From: Vibrio hannami | Lineage (GTDB): Bacteria > Pseudomonadota > Gammaproteobacteria > Enterobacterales > Vibrionaceae | NCBI RefSeq assembly: GCF_029589055.1 | Contig: NZ_JARQZP010000007.1 | Location: 1,550,001-1,614,000, forward strand | DNA length: 64,000 bases | Direction: 5' to 3' | Part shown: positions 1 through 9,302 of the stretch, piece by piece | Layout: each line of letters starts with the position of its first letter | How positions within the stretch are numbered: the stretch's first letter is position 1 | Notes under the pieces: model-generated | What the model was told of the DNA's origin: nothing | Database searches by the model: none | Seen by the model: only the letters and a program-made list of their open reading frames with translations | Translations under genes and position numbers: made by a program

Positions 1-30
1 TTCATTTGGAAGCTTTGAAGTAAATACAAA

Positions 31-48
31 CGTTCACTATATTGAACG
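31..48. promoter_or_regulatory. Palindromic operator candidate upstream of XRE-cupin gene
   Basis: CGTTCA and TGAACG form a perfect 6-bp inverted repeat around a 6-bp centre, 28 bp before the start codon of the HTH-cupin regulator. Small HTH regulators commonly bind such sites next to their own gene, so autoregulation is an inference. Confidence 0.4.
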
Positions 49-75
49 CTGTACGAATTATGCCGGGTAAATATT

Positions 76-627
76 ATGGAAGATTTTTCAGCATTGGGCG
101 AAAAACTCAAAAATATACGAAATAAAATGGGTCTTAGCCTGAGTGAAGTTTCTTCACGCACAGGGGTAAGTAAAACCATGCTCAGCCAGATTGAGCGTTC
201 CGAGTCGATGCCGACTATCGCAACGATATGGAAAATTGCTAATGGTTTGAAAATCAAGCTGGAAACCCTGCTGGATAACTCAAACAAAACTTACGATGTA
301 AAACACATCGACGACATGATCCCACTAACGGATGATAACAATCAATTTATCATCCACAGTGTCTTTCCATTCTCCCCAACTAGCGGATACGAAGTGTTCT
401 ATGGCACTTTTAAACCAGGATGCAACTACTCCGACCCAAACAGTCATAAAACGAGCACCACCGAGCAGTTATTTGTTACCGATGGTGAACTAGAGATGGT
501 AGTGAGTGGTAAAAGCTACGTTTTAACGTCAGGCAGTTCGTTAACGTTTGACTCTAAAGATACTCACACCTACATCAACTCTAAAGATGTTGATGCACAT
601 GTGATGATCATAGTGAATTATGAATAA
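76..627 (+). CDS. XRE-family regulator with C-terminal cupin domain
   Basis: This 183-residue protein has an XRE/Cro helix-turn-helix at about residues 8-63 (LSLSEVSSRTGVSKTMLSQIER is the recognition region) and a cupin sensor domain at about 100-180, with the typical GELEMVVSGKSYVLTSG strand pattern. Proteins of this architecture are one-component repressors or activators that sense a small molecule in the cupin barrel and often regulate a neighbouring amino-acid, polyamine or sugar gene. The neighbour it controls is probably left of the window. A palindrome lies just upstream. No ligand can be assigned from sequence. Confidence 0.85.
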   Translation: MEDFSALGEKLKNIRNKMGLSLSEVSSRTGVSKTMLSQIERSESMPTIATIWKIANGLKIKLETLLDNSNKTYDVKHIDDMIPLTDDNNQFIIHSVFPFSPTSGYEVFYGTFKPGCNYSDPNSHKTSTTEQLFVTDGELEMVVSGKSYVLTSGSSLTFDSKDTHTYINSKDVDAHVMIIVNYE

Positions 628-641
628 AGCCAATTAAGAAA

Positions 642-670
642 AAAGCCAGAGGCAAATCACCTCTGGCTTT
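642..670. terminator. Bidirectional terminator
   Basis: An 11-bp perfect stem (AAAGCCAGAGG / CCTCTGGCTTT) with a 7-nt loop sits between two convergent genes. T-rich runs follow it on both strands, so it can serve the cupin regulator and the C45-type gene. Confidence 0.8.
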
Positions 671-695
671 AACGTTTTTTGTGTCTAACTATGGC

Positions 696-1881
696 TTAGT
701 AGTTAGTCATGTGTACTGGTGCGTGCTCGTTGTCAGTCTGGAAGTATACGTCAACTTTCTTGCCATCTACTTTGTAGTAAGTGTTTGTTACTGTACCCAT
801 CATCTCACCACGACCTTTCCAAAGTGGTTTGCTTTGAAGAAGCTCACGTACTTCTGACTCTGGAGTATCCACTGTTGCGTTCGCCATGAACTTGCTAACT
901 GCGTCTTGGCGAGCAAGAGAATGTGCTGCGAATGCTTCGTCAACAAAGCTTGCTGGCTCACTGTAGATAGAGTGGTTAGCGTGTGCTTTATACTCACCTT
1001 CAGAGTAATTAACTTTACCGCCGTAAGTGTTCTCGATGTTCATCGCAGGCTGGTTAGCAGAAGCTACAGTGTATGTGAAGAACGCCGTGTACTCTGGGTA
1101 CTTATCGAATACAGACTTGATACCAGCGTAATCTTCGGTGTTGTATACATCCCAGCTTAGGTAGAAAGAAGGAGTCGCAGTATCACTTAGGATCTCGCCA
1201 CCGTCTTTTTCACGCAGAGTACCCTGGTCAGCCATAGTATTCATAGTCATAACCTGAGCGCCTTTTGTCACACCACCGTAAGGGATTAGTCCAGCCCAAG
1301 TCTGGATCAAGCGAGTTTTACCATCTGTGTCTGTGTGCTTAAGCATTAACAGACCAGTGTAATTCACGCCCATGTAGTCGAAGTTAGATGCAGCCCATGC
1401 TTTGTCGCCAACAGCCGCAACAGACATAGAAGTACACTTAGCTGGAGCACTTGGATCATGTGCTGGCTTTTCAGCCTGCAGGAAACCCATGCCACCGTTG
1501 CGCTGAGATTCAAGGATAGCTTCGTCAGACATCGCTACCGCCAGAAGCAAGTTAGGATTTGTGTTTAGTTGGTCAGCAAGACCACGGATGTAAAGCTGAT
1601 TCTGGGCTTGCTTTTTCAAGTTTCGTGAACACTTTCTGCTCATCGAAAGACTTGGATAGAGACTCTGCGCTCAGCCCAGGAAGCATTTGACCTAGAGTGT
1701 CGCTGAAGCGCTCGATAGCATTTTCAACCTGATCGCCAGCCACTTCACCTACGTGCTTACCAAGCTCATAAGTAGAACCTGTAAATTGAACCTCACCGAT
1801 TTGATCAGTGTGTTGGATAAGTTCTGCATTAGCATTTAGAGCAATTACTGACAGTAGTGAAGCTAGTAGAGTTTTTTTCAT
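696..1881 (-). pseudogene. C45/AAT-type autoproteolytic hydrolase, frameshifted
   Basis: Two overlapping frames make one protein of about 394 residues. The first (1881 down to about 1616) has a signal peptide (MKKTLLASLLSVIALNANA) and the second (to 696) carries the catalytic half. The KCTSMSVA motif, with its Cys codon at 1434-1436, resembles the N-terminal nucleophile Cys exposed by self-cleavage in the C45 family (acyl-CoA:6-aminopenicillanate acyltransferase-like amidases). The frames join at a T5 run (1612-1616): removing one base restores ...TKLEKQAQNQ.... This is a +1 change without a recognisable programmed site, so a sequencing error or a true null allele is likely. The protein would be exported. 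Family call is moderate; the substrate is unknown. Confidence 0.65.
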
Positions 1882-2049
1882 AATTTTATCTCAAATAAAG
1901 TTTCGTTAATCATCAAAACAATGTGTTCTCAATGACGACCAATATACTCAAACTCGAAACCAAATCAAAACAATTTATCGATTATGATCATTAGAAATGA
2001 TATTAAATCATTTATGGAACACAACTACAAAGCCAAATACATAGATAAG

Positions 2050-2523
2050 CTAGCACTTATATTTATGAAGAATATCTAGTGGAATATGACAGTAGTCATT
2101 GGGATGAAGTGTTAAGCGGTCCTGATGCTCATCATCGCTCTTAACGTAGTTACGCAAAGGCAGCACTTCCACAGCAATTTTGTCCGCGTCACTCCTTCTG
2201 GATATATACGCTTTCGCGGTCTCCAGGTGCTTTTTCTGAGCGCTATAAACACCGGTTCTGTACTTCTCTCCGACATCTTCTCCCTGCTTATTTACGCTAT
2301 AGGGGTCGATGATCTCAAAGAAGTAATCCATCAGGCGATCCAGAGAAACTTGCTCTGGATCAAACTGCGTGCGTACACATTCTGCATAGCCGTCATACTC
2401 ACCTTTGGTTGTATTTGATGAGCCATTCGCTCTACCTGCTTCAGTAGAGATAACGCCTGGTAAATGGCGCATAAACTCCTGAACGCCCCAAAGACATCCA
2501 CCAGCAAAGTAAACTTCTTCCAT
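2050..2523 (-). CDS. MsrA-like peptide methionine sulfoxide reductase
   Basis: About 157 residues starting at ATG 2523 (MEEVYFAGGCLWG); the longer TTG-initiated frame adds only six residues. The GGCLWG motif holds the catalytic Cys and is a variant of the canonical GCFWG of MsrA, which reduces methionine-S-sulfoxide in proteins. EVVH-type active-site surroundings are degenerate, and the C-terminal region (HPNDYCHIPLDILHKYKC) is short but keeps Cys residues that could act in recycling. It lies 19 nt downstream of bioY on the same strand and may be read through from the biotin transporter genes, although the functions are unrelated. Confidence 0.75.
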   Translation of the reverse strand: MEEVYFAGGCLWGVQEFMRHLPGVISTEAGRANGSSNTTKGEYDGYAECVRTQFDPEQVSLDRLMDYFFEIIDPYSVNKQGEDVGEKYRTGVYSAQKKHLETAKAYISRRSDADKIAVEVLPLRNYVKSDDEHQDRLTLHPNDYCHIPLDILHKYKC

Positions 2524-2542
2524 CTCTTTATCCCAGTACAAG

Positions 2543-3091
2543 TTAACCAGCTCTGGATAGCAGGCTTGCTGGACGAGCTCGGCCGATAGCAGCAGTCAGA
2601 ACGCCAGCAATCACAGCTTTAATAATATCGCCAGGTATAAACACCGTTACAAGAGCCGCTGATTCAAGCAGTGTTTTCTCAAGCACGATTGCCATACCAG
2701 CAATACCAAACATGTACATAACAATAATACAGCCAATAACTGAAGCGACTGTAGCGACAACAGCAAGAGAACCACTACGCCACTTTTCAACGATTAACCC
2801 GGTAATAAATGCCGATACAGGCCATCCAATCAGGAAGCCACCGCCAGCAGAAAAAAACAGGCCTAAGCCACCTCGTCCACCAGACAATAACGGTAGTCCG
2901 ATAGCAACCAGCAGCAAGAAAAGCAACACTGCCAAACCACCACGCCTACCGCCCAATATCGTTCCACATAGCATCACACCCATGCTCTGAGCAGTGATTG
3001 GAACCCCAAATGCCAGTGTTATTTTCGGAATCAACCCAAGCGCAGCAATCAAAGCAGCAAACAAAGCGGCATAAGCAACATTTTTTTCCAT
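2543..3091 (-). CDS. bioY: BioY, biotin-binding S component of ECF transporter
   Basis: A 182-residue, very hydrophobic protein with about six membrane segments and the BioY-type start (YAALFAALIAALGLIP...FGVPITAQSMGVMLCG) and Gly-rich GGRRGGLAVLLFLLLVAIGLP region. BioY captures biotin in the inner membrane. It is preceded without a gap by the transmembrane T component and by the ATPase gene, giving the bioM-bioN-bioY order of a dedicated biotin ECF transporter. An SD-like GGAG lies nine bases before the ATG. Confidence 0.9.
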   Translation of the reverse strand: MEKNVAYAALFAALIAALGLIPKITLAFGVPITAQSMGVMLCGTILGGRRGGLAVLLFLLLVAIGLPLLSGGRGGLGLFFSAGGGFLIGWPVSAFITGLIVEKWRSGSLAVVATVASVIGCIIVMYMFGIAGMAIVLEKTLLESAALVTVFIPGDIIKAVIAGVLTAAIGRARPASLLSRAG

Positions 3092-3706
3092 CTATTTATT
3101 CTCCATAGTATTAATGCCACCGCGAGCACGAAGCGCTTCAGCAACATGGTCTGCATCATCCAGAGCAAGAACCGTAAAAGGTAATATAATTCGCCAGCCT
3201 GAACGACGATTTGAGCGTGCGCGCCAGGCCCATGAAAGGTTTTGCCCCTTAGAAATCAAAACAGGAGTCATTCTGATAACCAGAGCAATGGAAAGCTCTA
3301 AAGCTCGTGTATTGAGCCCGAGTCGTTGAAAAGGGGTAGCCAGAAAACGAACAACATCAATCATGTCAGACAATCGAGTCGTCATCGTTACCAGATTCGC
3401 TAAAGCAACGGTGGATAACAGACGCAAAATAATGACAGCTCCTTGCTCTAATTCTAAAGTCCACAGGTGCCAGACAGCGACAATTGCAATAAATGGCCAA
3501 AGAACACTCAGGTGGCGCAAGCCAGTTCTAAAAAATACCTTCCCTGGTAGAGCGTAGAGCGAAATAACTACAGCTAAGAACACGCCGTGAAAAGCCGGAT
3601 TCTCAACAAAAAATAGCCCAAGAGTTGTCAGGCATAGAGCGCAGAGTTTATATCCTGCCTTCCAATGATGAGCCCTTGTCTCAATGGGAGAGGTTAGAGA
3701 TATCAT
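3092..3706 (-). CDS. bioN: ECF transporter T component (BioN/EcfT-like)
   Basis: Transmembrane coupling protein of the biotin ECF transporter, about 204 residues. The start ATG at 3706 is chosen because GGAG lies six bases upstream. The family's short Ala-Arg coupling motifs, which contact the ATPase, are visible as AWRARSNRR and ALRARGG near the C terminus. It overlaps the end of the ATPase gene by 26 nt and ends one base before bioY, so the three genes are translationally coupled. Confidence 0.85.
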   Translation of the reverse strand: MISLTSPIETRAHHWKAGYKLCALCLTTLGLFFVENPAFHGVFLAVVISLYALPGKVFFRTGLRHLSVLWPFIAIVAVWHLWTLELEQGAVIILRLLSTVALANLVTMTTRLSDMIDVVRFLATPFQRLGLNTRALELSIALVIRMTPVLISKGQNLSWAWRARSNRRSGWRIILPFTVLALDDADHVAEALRARGGINTMENK

Positions 3707-4441
3707 CACTGTCTCCAATTTTATGCATTTCTTCTAAATACATTGGTAATACTTCATCGGGATCTCCCAATGCAGCCACCTCTCCGGCTTCAATCCACAA
3801 TAGTTGCTCGTAAGCGTTTAAATCTGCAGGGTCATGGCTGATATGAATCAGACTACCTGGAAACTTATCCAGATACCGCTGCAGCTGCTTTTTGGTTGGG
3901 ATATCAAGCCCGGCAAAAGGTTCGTCGAGGATAATCAGGTTGGGCTTCATTGCTACAACAGCCATAAGGCATACTAAATGCTTTTGCCCCTGAGACAAAG
4001 TAGACGTGTGAACATTCTTCCAGTGCTCTTTGCCAAAGGTAGTCAGAATGTCCAGTGCATTTTTTTCTGCTTCGGCTTTTTTTGTCCTGACTGGCGAAGT
4101 CCAAACACGACTTCTTCAAGTACGGTAGGAAAGATTATTTGGTGGTCAGGATTCTGGAACAACAGGCCAATTTCCTGTAATGCCGCTTTTCGATCTTTGT
4201 ATGGGTTAATACCCGCAACTTCAAGCAAGCCAGATTTCACTTCGATCAACCCAGACAGCGCTCTTGATAACGTCGATTTCCCCGAGCCGTTTCGTCCAAT
4301 AACACCAAGACGCTTAACCCCTGTTTCGAAAGACATTCCATTCAGAATTTTCTTCCCTTCTATTTCTAGGGTGACCTGATGCAACTTGATGGAACTGCCA
4401 TCAGAATCTGTATGTATTTCACCGCTGCTAATACTGTTCAT
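3681..4441 (-). CDS. bioM: ECF transporter ATPase (BioM-like), frame change at A7 run
   Basis: The protein (about 253 residues) is split over two frames. Frame one (4441-4043) has the Walker A motif GRNGSGKST and the Q-loop region LLFQNPDHQIIFPTV. Frame two, read through to 3681, has the signature LSQGQKHLVCL, Walker B LIILDEPFAGLD and the switch His HISHD. Reading -1 at CAA AAA AAG (heptamer 4076-4082) joins them as GQKKAEAEKNALDILTTFGKEHW, exactly the helix expected there. Without the shift a 132-residue stump lacking Walker B is made. Either programmed -1 frameshifting, a true mutation or a homopolymer error explains this. It is first in the bioMNY operon. Confidence 0.8.
4076..4082 (-). 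other. A AAA AAG slippery heptamer inside the ECF ATPase gene
   Basis: In the zero frame the codons are CAA AAA AAG, so A AAA AAG fits the X XXY YYZ rule and is the same heptamer used by dnaX and many insertion sequences. A -1 slip puts the next codon at GCC and restores the ATPase frame. No strong downstream stem-loop was found, and the nearest SD-like AGGA lies too close upstream to match the dnaX stimulator spacing. Confidence 0.5.
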
Positions 4442-4578
4442 ATAATATTTTTCGAAACTACTAAAGGCTTATAGCGCCGCATAGTATCAACTTGATATTG
4501 GTCGGTAAACCAATTAGAAAAGAAGAATATGGAGGGGATAAAGGGTCACAGCAAAAACAGCGACCCAGTAAGAAAACG

Positions 4579-6471
4579 CTATGCGCTCACGTTAAATCGT
4601 CTGGTTAGCTCTGTCAGCCTAGTGGTAACGTCATTAAGTGACGATGCAGTTTCCACCGTCTGTTCTGATTCGCTTGTTACAGCCATAGAAGAATCGTTAA
4701 TCGCGGTAATGTTGTTATTCAGTTCTCGCGTAACAATATTCTGCTCTTCTGCCGCACTGGCTATCTGAGCATTCATATTGTAGGTATTCTGAATTGATTC
4801 GTTCACCTGCCCTATTGACTGGCCAACCTGATCCGACATCTCTACAGTACGACTTATTATGTTCGCACTACCCTCAATCGCATTGGTGAGGTCATCACTG
4901 CGTTCCTGAATAGTTTTGATCATTGTGTTGATCTCTTCAGAAGAAACCTGAGTCTTTTGCGCCAGATTTCGAACTTCGTCTGCAACAACCGCAAAGCCAC
5001 GACCATGTTCCCCTGCCCTTGCTGCTTCAATTGCTGCGTTCAAAGCCAACAAGTTAGTCTGCTCAGAGATACCGACAATTACGTCCAGGATAGTACTGAT
5101 CTTCGCGCTATCACCTTTCAGTGCTTCTATTTTACCCTTTATGCTTTCATTTTCAGCTTCTACCGAACGAATCGATTCGATCGTTTTCTCCACCAAAGAG
5201 TAGGACTGTTGAGAAACTTCTGTTACTCCCTGAGTAACAGACTGAGTCTCGGCGGCACTTTCTGCAATTTCGTTAACACTCGCTTGCATCTGCTCCATCG
5301 AAGCGACGAGTGCTGATAGTTCATGCTGCTGACTTTGCATGCTCGAAGAATTTTGCTGAGACGCACCAACCACCAGGCCAGATGCGCTTTCTAATTCTTC
5401 AGCAGAGTGGTTAAGCAAATGCACAGTCTCGCTCAGAGACTTTTGCATGTCAGAGAATGATCGGGCAAGCGTACCAATTTCATCATTTTTGTACTTGCTT
5501 AAATCTATCTCATTGTTCAGGTTGCCAGATGAAATGCTCTGAGCCACTTTTGTCATTTGCGCTAATGGCAGGCCAAAGGCTCGTCTAAGGAAGATAGTTG
5601 CAAACAGTAGAGTAATGACAATCACAATCACCGCCGCAATAACAGATGTAAACGCTGCACTTGTTGCTGCTTCTCTAATATAAGCTTCCGGAACTCGAAC
5701 GCCCACATAGAGTTCTGCGTCTTCAGCAAAAGTGATATAGGTATAAAATCCGTCAACTAAAACAATTTGGTTTAGGCGAGACTTAAGCTCAGATTCTGAA
5801 CTACCCGTTAACTCAAAGAGGTTTTGACCCACATCTTCTTTGGTACTACTGCCGATAATGAATCCATCTTTTCGGAAAGCCGATGTATGGTATGCAGAGT
5901 CATGAATAGTACCGATTACTAACTCAGAAAGGTCATTCATTTCTTTGTTTACGTTCAACATGCCAATGATCTGACCATTACGTTCGATAGGATGCGCCCA
6001 TGCAATAACCATGTTGCCATTTATAGATTTATACGGTGTCGTGATACAGAAGCTTCGTGTATTCATAACACACTGATACCACTCCCTTTTTGTGATATCC
6101 AGTTTGTCCAGTGGAATCAACTCACCGGTTATATTCGCTATTCCTATACCAACCAGACCAGCGTAAGACACTATCGAGTTGGTACTGGAGTTCAAAGATT
6201 TAAAAAACTCTCCCTGTTCAGCATAAGACTTACTTTCATCGTAAACTTTTACTGAAAAGTTTAGAGATGTTTTTATCGAGTTTGCATAAGCATTAACAGA
6301 AGACGTTATCTCCCTGTTGCTGTCCACAAGTTTAGAAAGACTACTTTCTTCAGAGATTTGATTAATTTTTGTAAAGCTCAAACTTGCTACGACACCACCG
6401 ACTAATACGGCGCTTATTGTCAACAGTAAGAATAGCTTTACCCGTATGGATAAAGAACGCTGCTCTGTCAT
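4579..6471 (-). CDS. Methyl-accepting chemotaxis protein, Cache sensor
   Basis: A 630-residue chemoreceptor: N-terminal membrane segment (about 12-34), periplasmic Cache-type sensing domain (about 35-270, with REWYQCVMNT and MVIAWAHPI typical of dCache), second membrane segment (about 275-297), HAMP (about 298-350) and a full cytoplasmic signalling domain whose tip is LLALNAAIEAARAGEHGRGF. It senses a small ligand in the periplasm and controls CheA. It is a lone gene with its own AT-rich upstream region. The ligand cannot be assigned. Confidence 0.93.
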   Translation of the reverse strand: MTEQRSLSIRVKLFLLLTISAVLVGGVVASLSFTKINQISEESSLSKLVDSNREITSSVNAYANSIKTSLNFSVKVYDESKSYAEQGEFFKSLNSSTNSIVSYAGLVGIGIANITGELIPLDKLDITKREWYQCVMNTRSFCITTPYKSINGNMVIAWAHPIERNGQIIGMLNVNKEMNDLSELVIGTIHDSAYHTSAFRKDGFIIGSSTKEDVGQNLFELTGSSESELKSRLNQIVLVDGFYTYITFAEDAELYVGVRVPEAYIREAATSAAFTSVIAAVIVIVITLLFATIFLRRAFGLPLAQMTKVAQSISSGNLNNEIDLSKYKNDEIGTLARSFSDMQKSLSETVHLLNHSAEELESASGLVVGASQQNSSSMQSQQHELSALVASMEQMQASVNEIAESAAETQSVTQGVTEVSQQSYSLVEKTIESIRSVEAENESIKGKIEALKGDSAKISTILDVIVGISEQTNLLALNAAIEAARAGEHGRGFAVVADEVRNLAQKTQVSSEEINTMIKTIQERSDDLTNAIEGSANIISRTVEMSDQVGQSIGQVNESIQNTYNMNAQIASAAEEQNIVTRELNNNITAINDSSMAVTSESEQTVETASSLNDVTTRLTELTRRFNVSA

Positions 6472-6831
6472 ATTTATTACCTACCAACCAATTATTTATC
6501 GATGTTGAGCTTTTCTGGATTTTTTATTACACAAATCAATATTGACAATCTGATTTGTGTTATTTATTTGGCAAATACAACATGGGCAGTATATTTATGC
6601 AACAAATTATTTATCTTTCTTGTTGAGAGTTTGATTTCTTACAAGTTGGCACAAGCAAGGTTTCAGATTCGTAAAGTTCTGTATGCTATTTGTTATTCAG
6701 CAACAACAACTACTTAACAGCAAATTAATAAAGATAAGCAAACATCACCAGGCGGTAGAACGCTTTAAATTTTATGTTGAAATGTGAGCATTTATGGAAC
6801 GAAATGAGCAAAATGGTTCATATTTAAATGT
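6472..6831. other. AT-rich intergenic region upstream of the chemoreceptor
   Basis: About 360 bp between the start of the Cache chemoreceptor and the hairpin after the YbiB-like gene. No convincing ORF or RNA gene was seen. It presumably holds the chemoreceptor promoter on the minus strand. Confidence 0.4.
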
Positions 6832-6857
6832 TCAATGTTGTCAAATGACAACATTGA
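6832..6857 (-). terminator. Hairpin after the YbiB-like gene
   Basis: An 11-bp perfect stem (TCAATGTTGTC / GACAACATTGA) with a 4-nt loop lies about 35 bp past the stop codon of the minus-strand gene. The following T tract is weak, so termination efficiency is uncertain. Confidence 0.5.
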
Positions 6858-6890
6858 TATATTGATACATTGATTATTTAGGAGTGAGTA

Positions 6891-7859
6891 TCAAGCTACC
6901 CAAGCTTTCCAAAACTTGAAGGCTTTTTCAAACGCTTTGTCTCTGTTGTTTGTTTCTGTATACAACACAGCCGCGGTTGTCGATACAACAGTATTCGCCA
7001 TCAAAACCTTATCTTCCGGTTTAGTCTTCATTGGCGTATTTTTTGGTAGCGGGATATCAGACAGCATCATCTCTGCCCAGTAGTGAGAAGTGACGCCTTC
7101 ACTATCACTTCGCCATACAGTCTGACTGACTTTTGGATTGTACTCAGATTCTCCTGACGCACCTTTAAAAGAAATCACGGCATGACTGGTTTTTCCGACA
7201 CTCTGCTCCACTTCTGCATGTAACTGTTGAAAGCCAGGGTGAAAGCTACCACGTAAACCATACTTAGCATCTCCGGGATTAAGCGCTCGAACAACAGTAT
7301 TAATCGGTGTTCTTAAACCATACCTATTCTTCCAACCGAGCATAGTAACCGCCTGAGGCGCAAAGTTTGATAAAGGTAAGTAAGCAATATTCCCCGAATC
7401 TAACAGTGCTTTGGCTTCGGTTGCATCTTTAGCAATGGGAATAGAGAGCTCTTCCAGATAGTTTTCTGCATGATCCCGGCCACTTTGCTTATCATAATAA
7501 CCATGCAAAAGAACCTTATAGCCATTATCGGCCAGTAGCCGCGCTGAAATCAGGTGCCATGGCTGGCCTGCACTCTGGCGTTTACCCGCATAACAAGGCC
7601 AATCTATATCGGCTCCAATCTGTGGCACTCGGTTCTGAAAAGCTTTTACAAATCCAGCGATCTCATCGTGGGTTTCGTTTTGTACACGAATAAGCATCAT
7701 CAGCATAGCCATCTGATCGTCGCCTATAGCCCCATCCAGGTATTCATCCATAACCTGATATGCCTGGTCGAATGTTAGTGGCTTTCTGCCTCTTTCTCCT
7801 CTACCTACGGTACGAATACAATCCAGAATAGTACTTGTTTTGTTGTTTGGCTCAGTCAT
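6891..7859 (-). CDS. ybiB: YbiB/TrpD2-family glycosyltransferase-fold protein
   Basis: A 322-residue protein with the fold of anthranilate phosphoribosyltransferase: an N-terminal helical domain (LTFDQAYQVMDEYLDGAIGDDQMAMLMMLIRVQ) and the large C-terminal nucleoside-phosphorylase-like domain. It lacks the PRPP glycine motif of true TrpD and matches the YbiB/TrpD2 type, whose E. coli member is a nucleic-acid-binding protein linked to stress. No trp genes lie nearby, which also argues against TrpD. Stand-alone gene. Confidence 0.8.
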   Translation of the reverse strand: MTEPNNKTSTILDCIRTVGRGERGRKPLTFDQAYQVMDEYLDGAIGDDQMAMLMMLIRVQNETHDEIAGFVKAFQNRVPQIGADIDWPCYAGKRQSAGQPWHLISARLLADNGYKVLLHGYYDKQSGRDHAENYLEELSIPIAKDATEAKALLDSGNIAYLPLSNFAPQAVTMLGWKNRYGLRTPINTVVRALNPGDAKYGLRGSFHPGFQQLHAEVEQSVGKTSHAVISFKGASGESEYNPKVSQTVWRSDSEGVTSHYWAEMMLSDIPLPKNTPMKTKPEDKVLMANTVVSTTAAVLYTETNNRDKAFEKAFKFWKAWVA

Positions 7860-7912
7860 ACGCTTCCTGCTAATTTATTGACTTTGTTTGAATGTAACAT
7901 ATACCAAATTAA

Positions 7913-7950
7913 AAAACGCCTCTTAACCACATCAAGGTTAGAGGCGTTTT
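7913..7950 (-). terminator. Terminator of the cytochrome c gene
   Basis: Stem AAAACGCCTCTTAACC / GGTTAGAGGCGTTTT (one bulge) with a 7-nt loop, followed on the minus strand by a T run. It is directly downstream of the minus-strand cytochrome gene. Confidence 0.75.
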
Positions 7951-7984
7951 ATATAACTGATATTGTTTGAGAATATAGAGCAGT

Positions 7985-8416
7985 CTATTTTTTCACTCGG
8001 AATTTACGATGGCATGCTTTACATGTGCCAGTAGCTTCATCAAATGCTGCCATAGCAGCGCCTTTGTCCTGATTCTGAGCTGCTGCGTAAAACTGCTCAA
8101 AGCTTGTATTTAGTTTATCCAGGCCCATCATAAACTTATCGTTACTTTTCCAAACCGCAGATTTTGCGTTACTGCCTTCCTGACTACCTTCCGGAAAAAA
8201 GTTTTTTAACGAACCTGAGGCGTTTGAAAGATTCTTTCCATATGTTGCAAGTAAAGCCCAGTCTATCGCTCCACTTTCAAACATCTCACCAGCCATTTCA
8301 ACGTTGTCTTTAACTATTTGAAATCCATCTTGTCTCGCTTCGATCTCCTTCGTAAAATCGGCAGCGAAGCTGGTCATTGAAAAGGGAATTAACAGGCTTA
8401 CTAGTAGTTTTTTCAC
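7985..8416 (-). CDS. Exported cytochrome c (c'/c-556 type)
   Basis: About 143 residues. The GTG at 8416 is preferred over the ATG at 8431 because a GGAGG Shine-Dalgarno lies eight bases before it, inside the longer frame; this gives a clean signal peptide (MKKLLVSLLIPFSMTSFA). The single haem motif CKACH is near the C terminus, as in four-helix-bundle c' and c-556 cytochromes. It is divergent from a cytochrome b561-type membrane protein, the usual partner, so the pair probably moves electrons between the quinone pool and a periplasmic acceptor. The physiological partner is inferred. Confidence 0.88.
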   Translation of the reverse strand: MKKLLVSLLIPFSMTSFAADFTKEIEARQDGFQIVKDNVEMAGEMFESGAIDWALLATYGKNLSNASGSLKNFFPEGSQEGSNAKSAVWKSNDKFMMGLDKLNTSFEQFYAAAQNQDKGAAMAAFDEATGTCKACHRKFRVKK

Positions 8417-8569
8417 AATGTCTTCCTCCATGATGCCATTAACTGACTGATTGTTATTTGCTCACATCATAAATATAGTTACACAAAGTTTATGGTAATG
8501 TAAATTATGTAGTCACAATTAAGATATTGTTTACAAAAATTTACGTAACGTCAGCTATTGGAAATCGCT

Positions 8570-9193
8570 ATGAAAGTATGGGACCTGCCTACTCGTTTAT
8601 ACCACTGGGTACAATTGGTACTTTTTATCGGACTGATCGTGTCAGGGATTACCGAAGAAGGGCCTCATGTTATAGCAGGGCTACTGTTATTCTCCCTATT
8701 ATTATGGCGTATCACCTGGGGATTTGTTGGCAGTGAGACCAGCCGATTCTCTCAGTTCTTAAAGTCACCACGCGTTGTTATTCAGTATCTGAAAGGAAAC
8801 TACCCAGAGGCTCCGGGGCATAATCCAGCTGGCGCTCTTATGGTTCTGGCCTTGGTTGCTCTTTTGCTAGCACAATGCTTTACTGGATTAGCTTTGGCCG
8901 GCATGCTTGACCCATTACCGAACTCGGAACTCTGGCTAACTGAAGAGTTATTCGATGTCTTCGTTTTGGTGCATGAGAATCTGTTTAAAGTACTAATCGC
9001 ATTCTCGGTACTGCATGTTCTCGCCATCCTTGTCTACAAACTGAAGTCAAAACCATTGGTAAAAGCGATGTTCACTGGCATCCAGGAAGGCAGTACATTT
9101 CCGCCAGTCACCTTTGCATCGAATCTACTTGCTCTGGTAATTCTTGTTGTAACGCTGATTATTAGCTACCTGTTCTACTATTATCATCTGTGA
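8570..9193 (+). CDS. Cytochrome b561-family membrane protein
   Basis: About 207 residues with four to five membrane segments and haem-ligand candidates: His in LYHWVQLVLF, His in GPHVIAG, and two in LVHENLFKVLIAFSVLHVLAI. ATG 8570 (MKVWDLPTRLYHW) fits the family start; the TTG at 8558 only adds four residues. The family is the small dihaem or monohaem cytochrome b that oxidises quinol and passes electrons to a c-type cytochrome, here encoded divergently 153 bp away. Confidence 0.88.
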   Translation: MKVWDLPTRLYHWVQLVLFIGLIVSGITEEGPHVIAGLLLFSLLLWRITWGFVGSETSRFSQFLKSPRVVIQYLKGNYPEAPGHNPAGALMVLALVALLLAQCFTGLALAGMLDPLPNSELWLTEELFDVFVLVHENLFKVLIAFSVLHVLAILVYKLKSKPLVKAMFTGIQEGSTFPPVTFASNLLALVILVVTLIISYLFYYYHL

Positions 9194-9302
9194 CAGACGT
9201 TACCTGTCTCAGTTAAGCAATGTATTAATTTAGCATTTACTAAAATATCAAGCTGGCTTATTATTTAGAAATAACTAATATATATTTTGTTAGAGAGGAA
9301 TT

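Noticed and set aside
906..1160. Long plus-strand frames opposite the C45 hydrolase and other genes (for example 906-1160, 4957-5316, 20864-21154)
   Set aside because: They mirror the codon pattern of the real gene on the other strand and lack ribosome sites and recognisable products.
3904..4119. Minus-strand frame of 71 codons inside the ECF ATPase
   Set aside because: It is the third frame over the frameshift junction; its translation has no ABC motifs.
4480..4530. GGTAAACC near the ECF operon as a BirA operator
   Set aside because: Only one half-site resembles the TTGTAAACC consensus; the partner half-site at 14-16 bp is missing.
6891..7859. Reading the YbiB-like gene as anthranilate phosphoribosyltransferase (trpD)
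   Set aside because: The PRPP-binding glycine motif is absent and no other trp gene is nearby.
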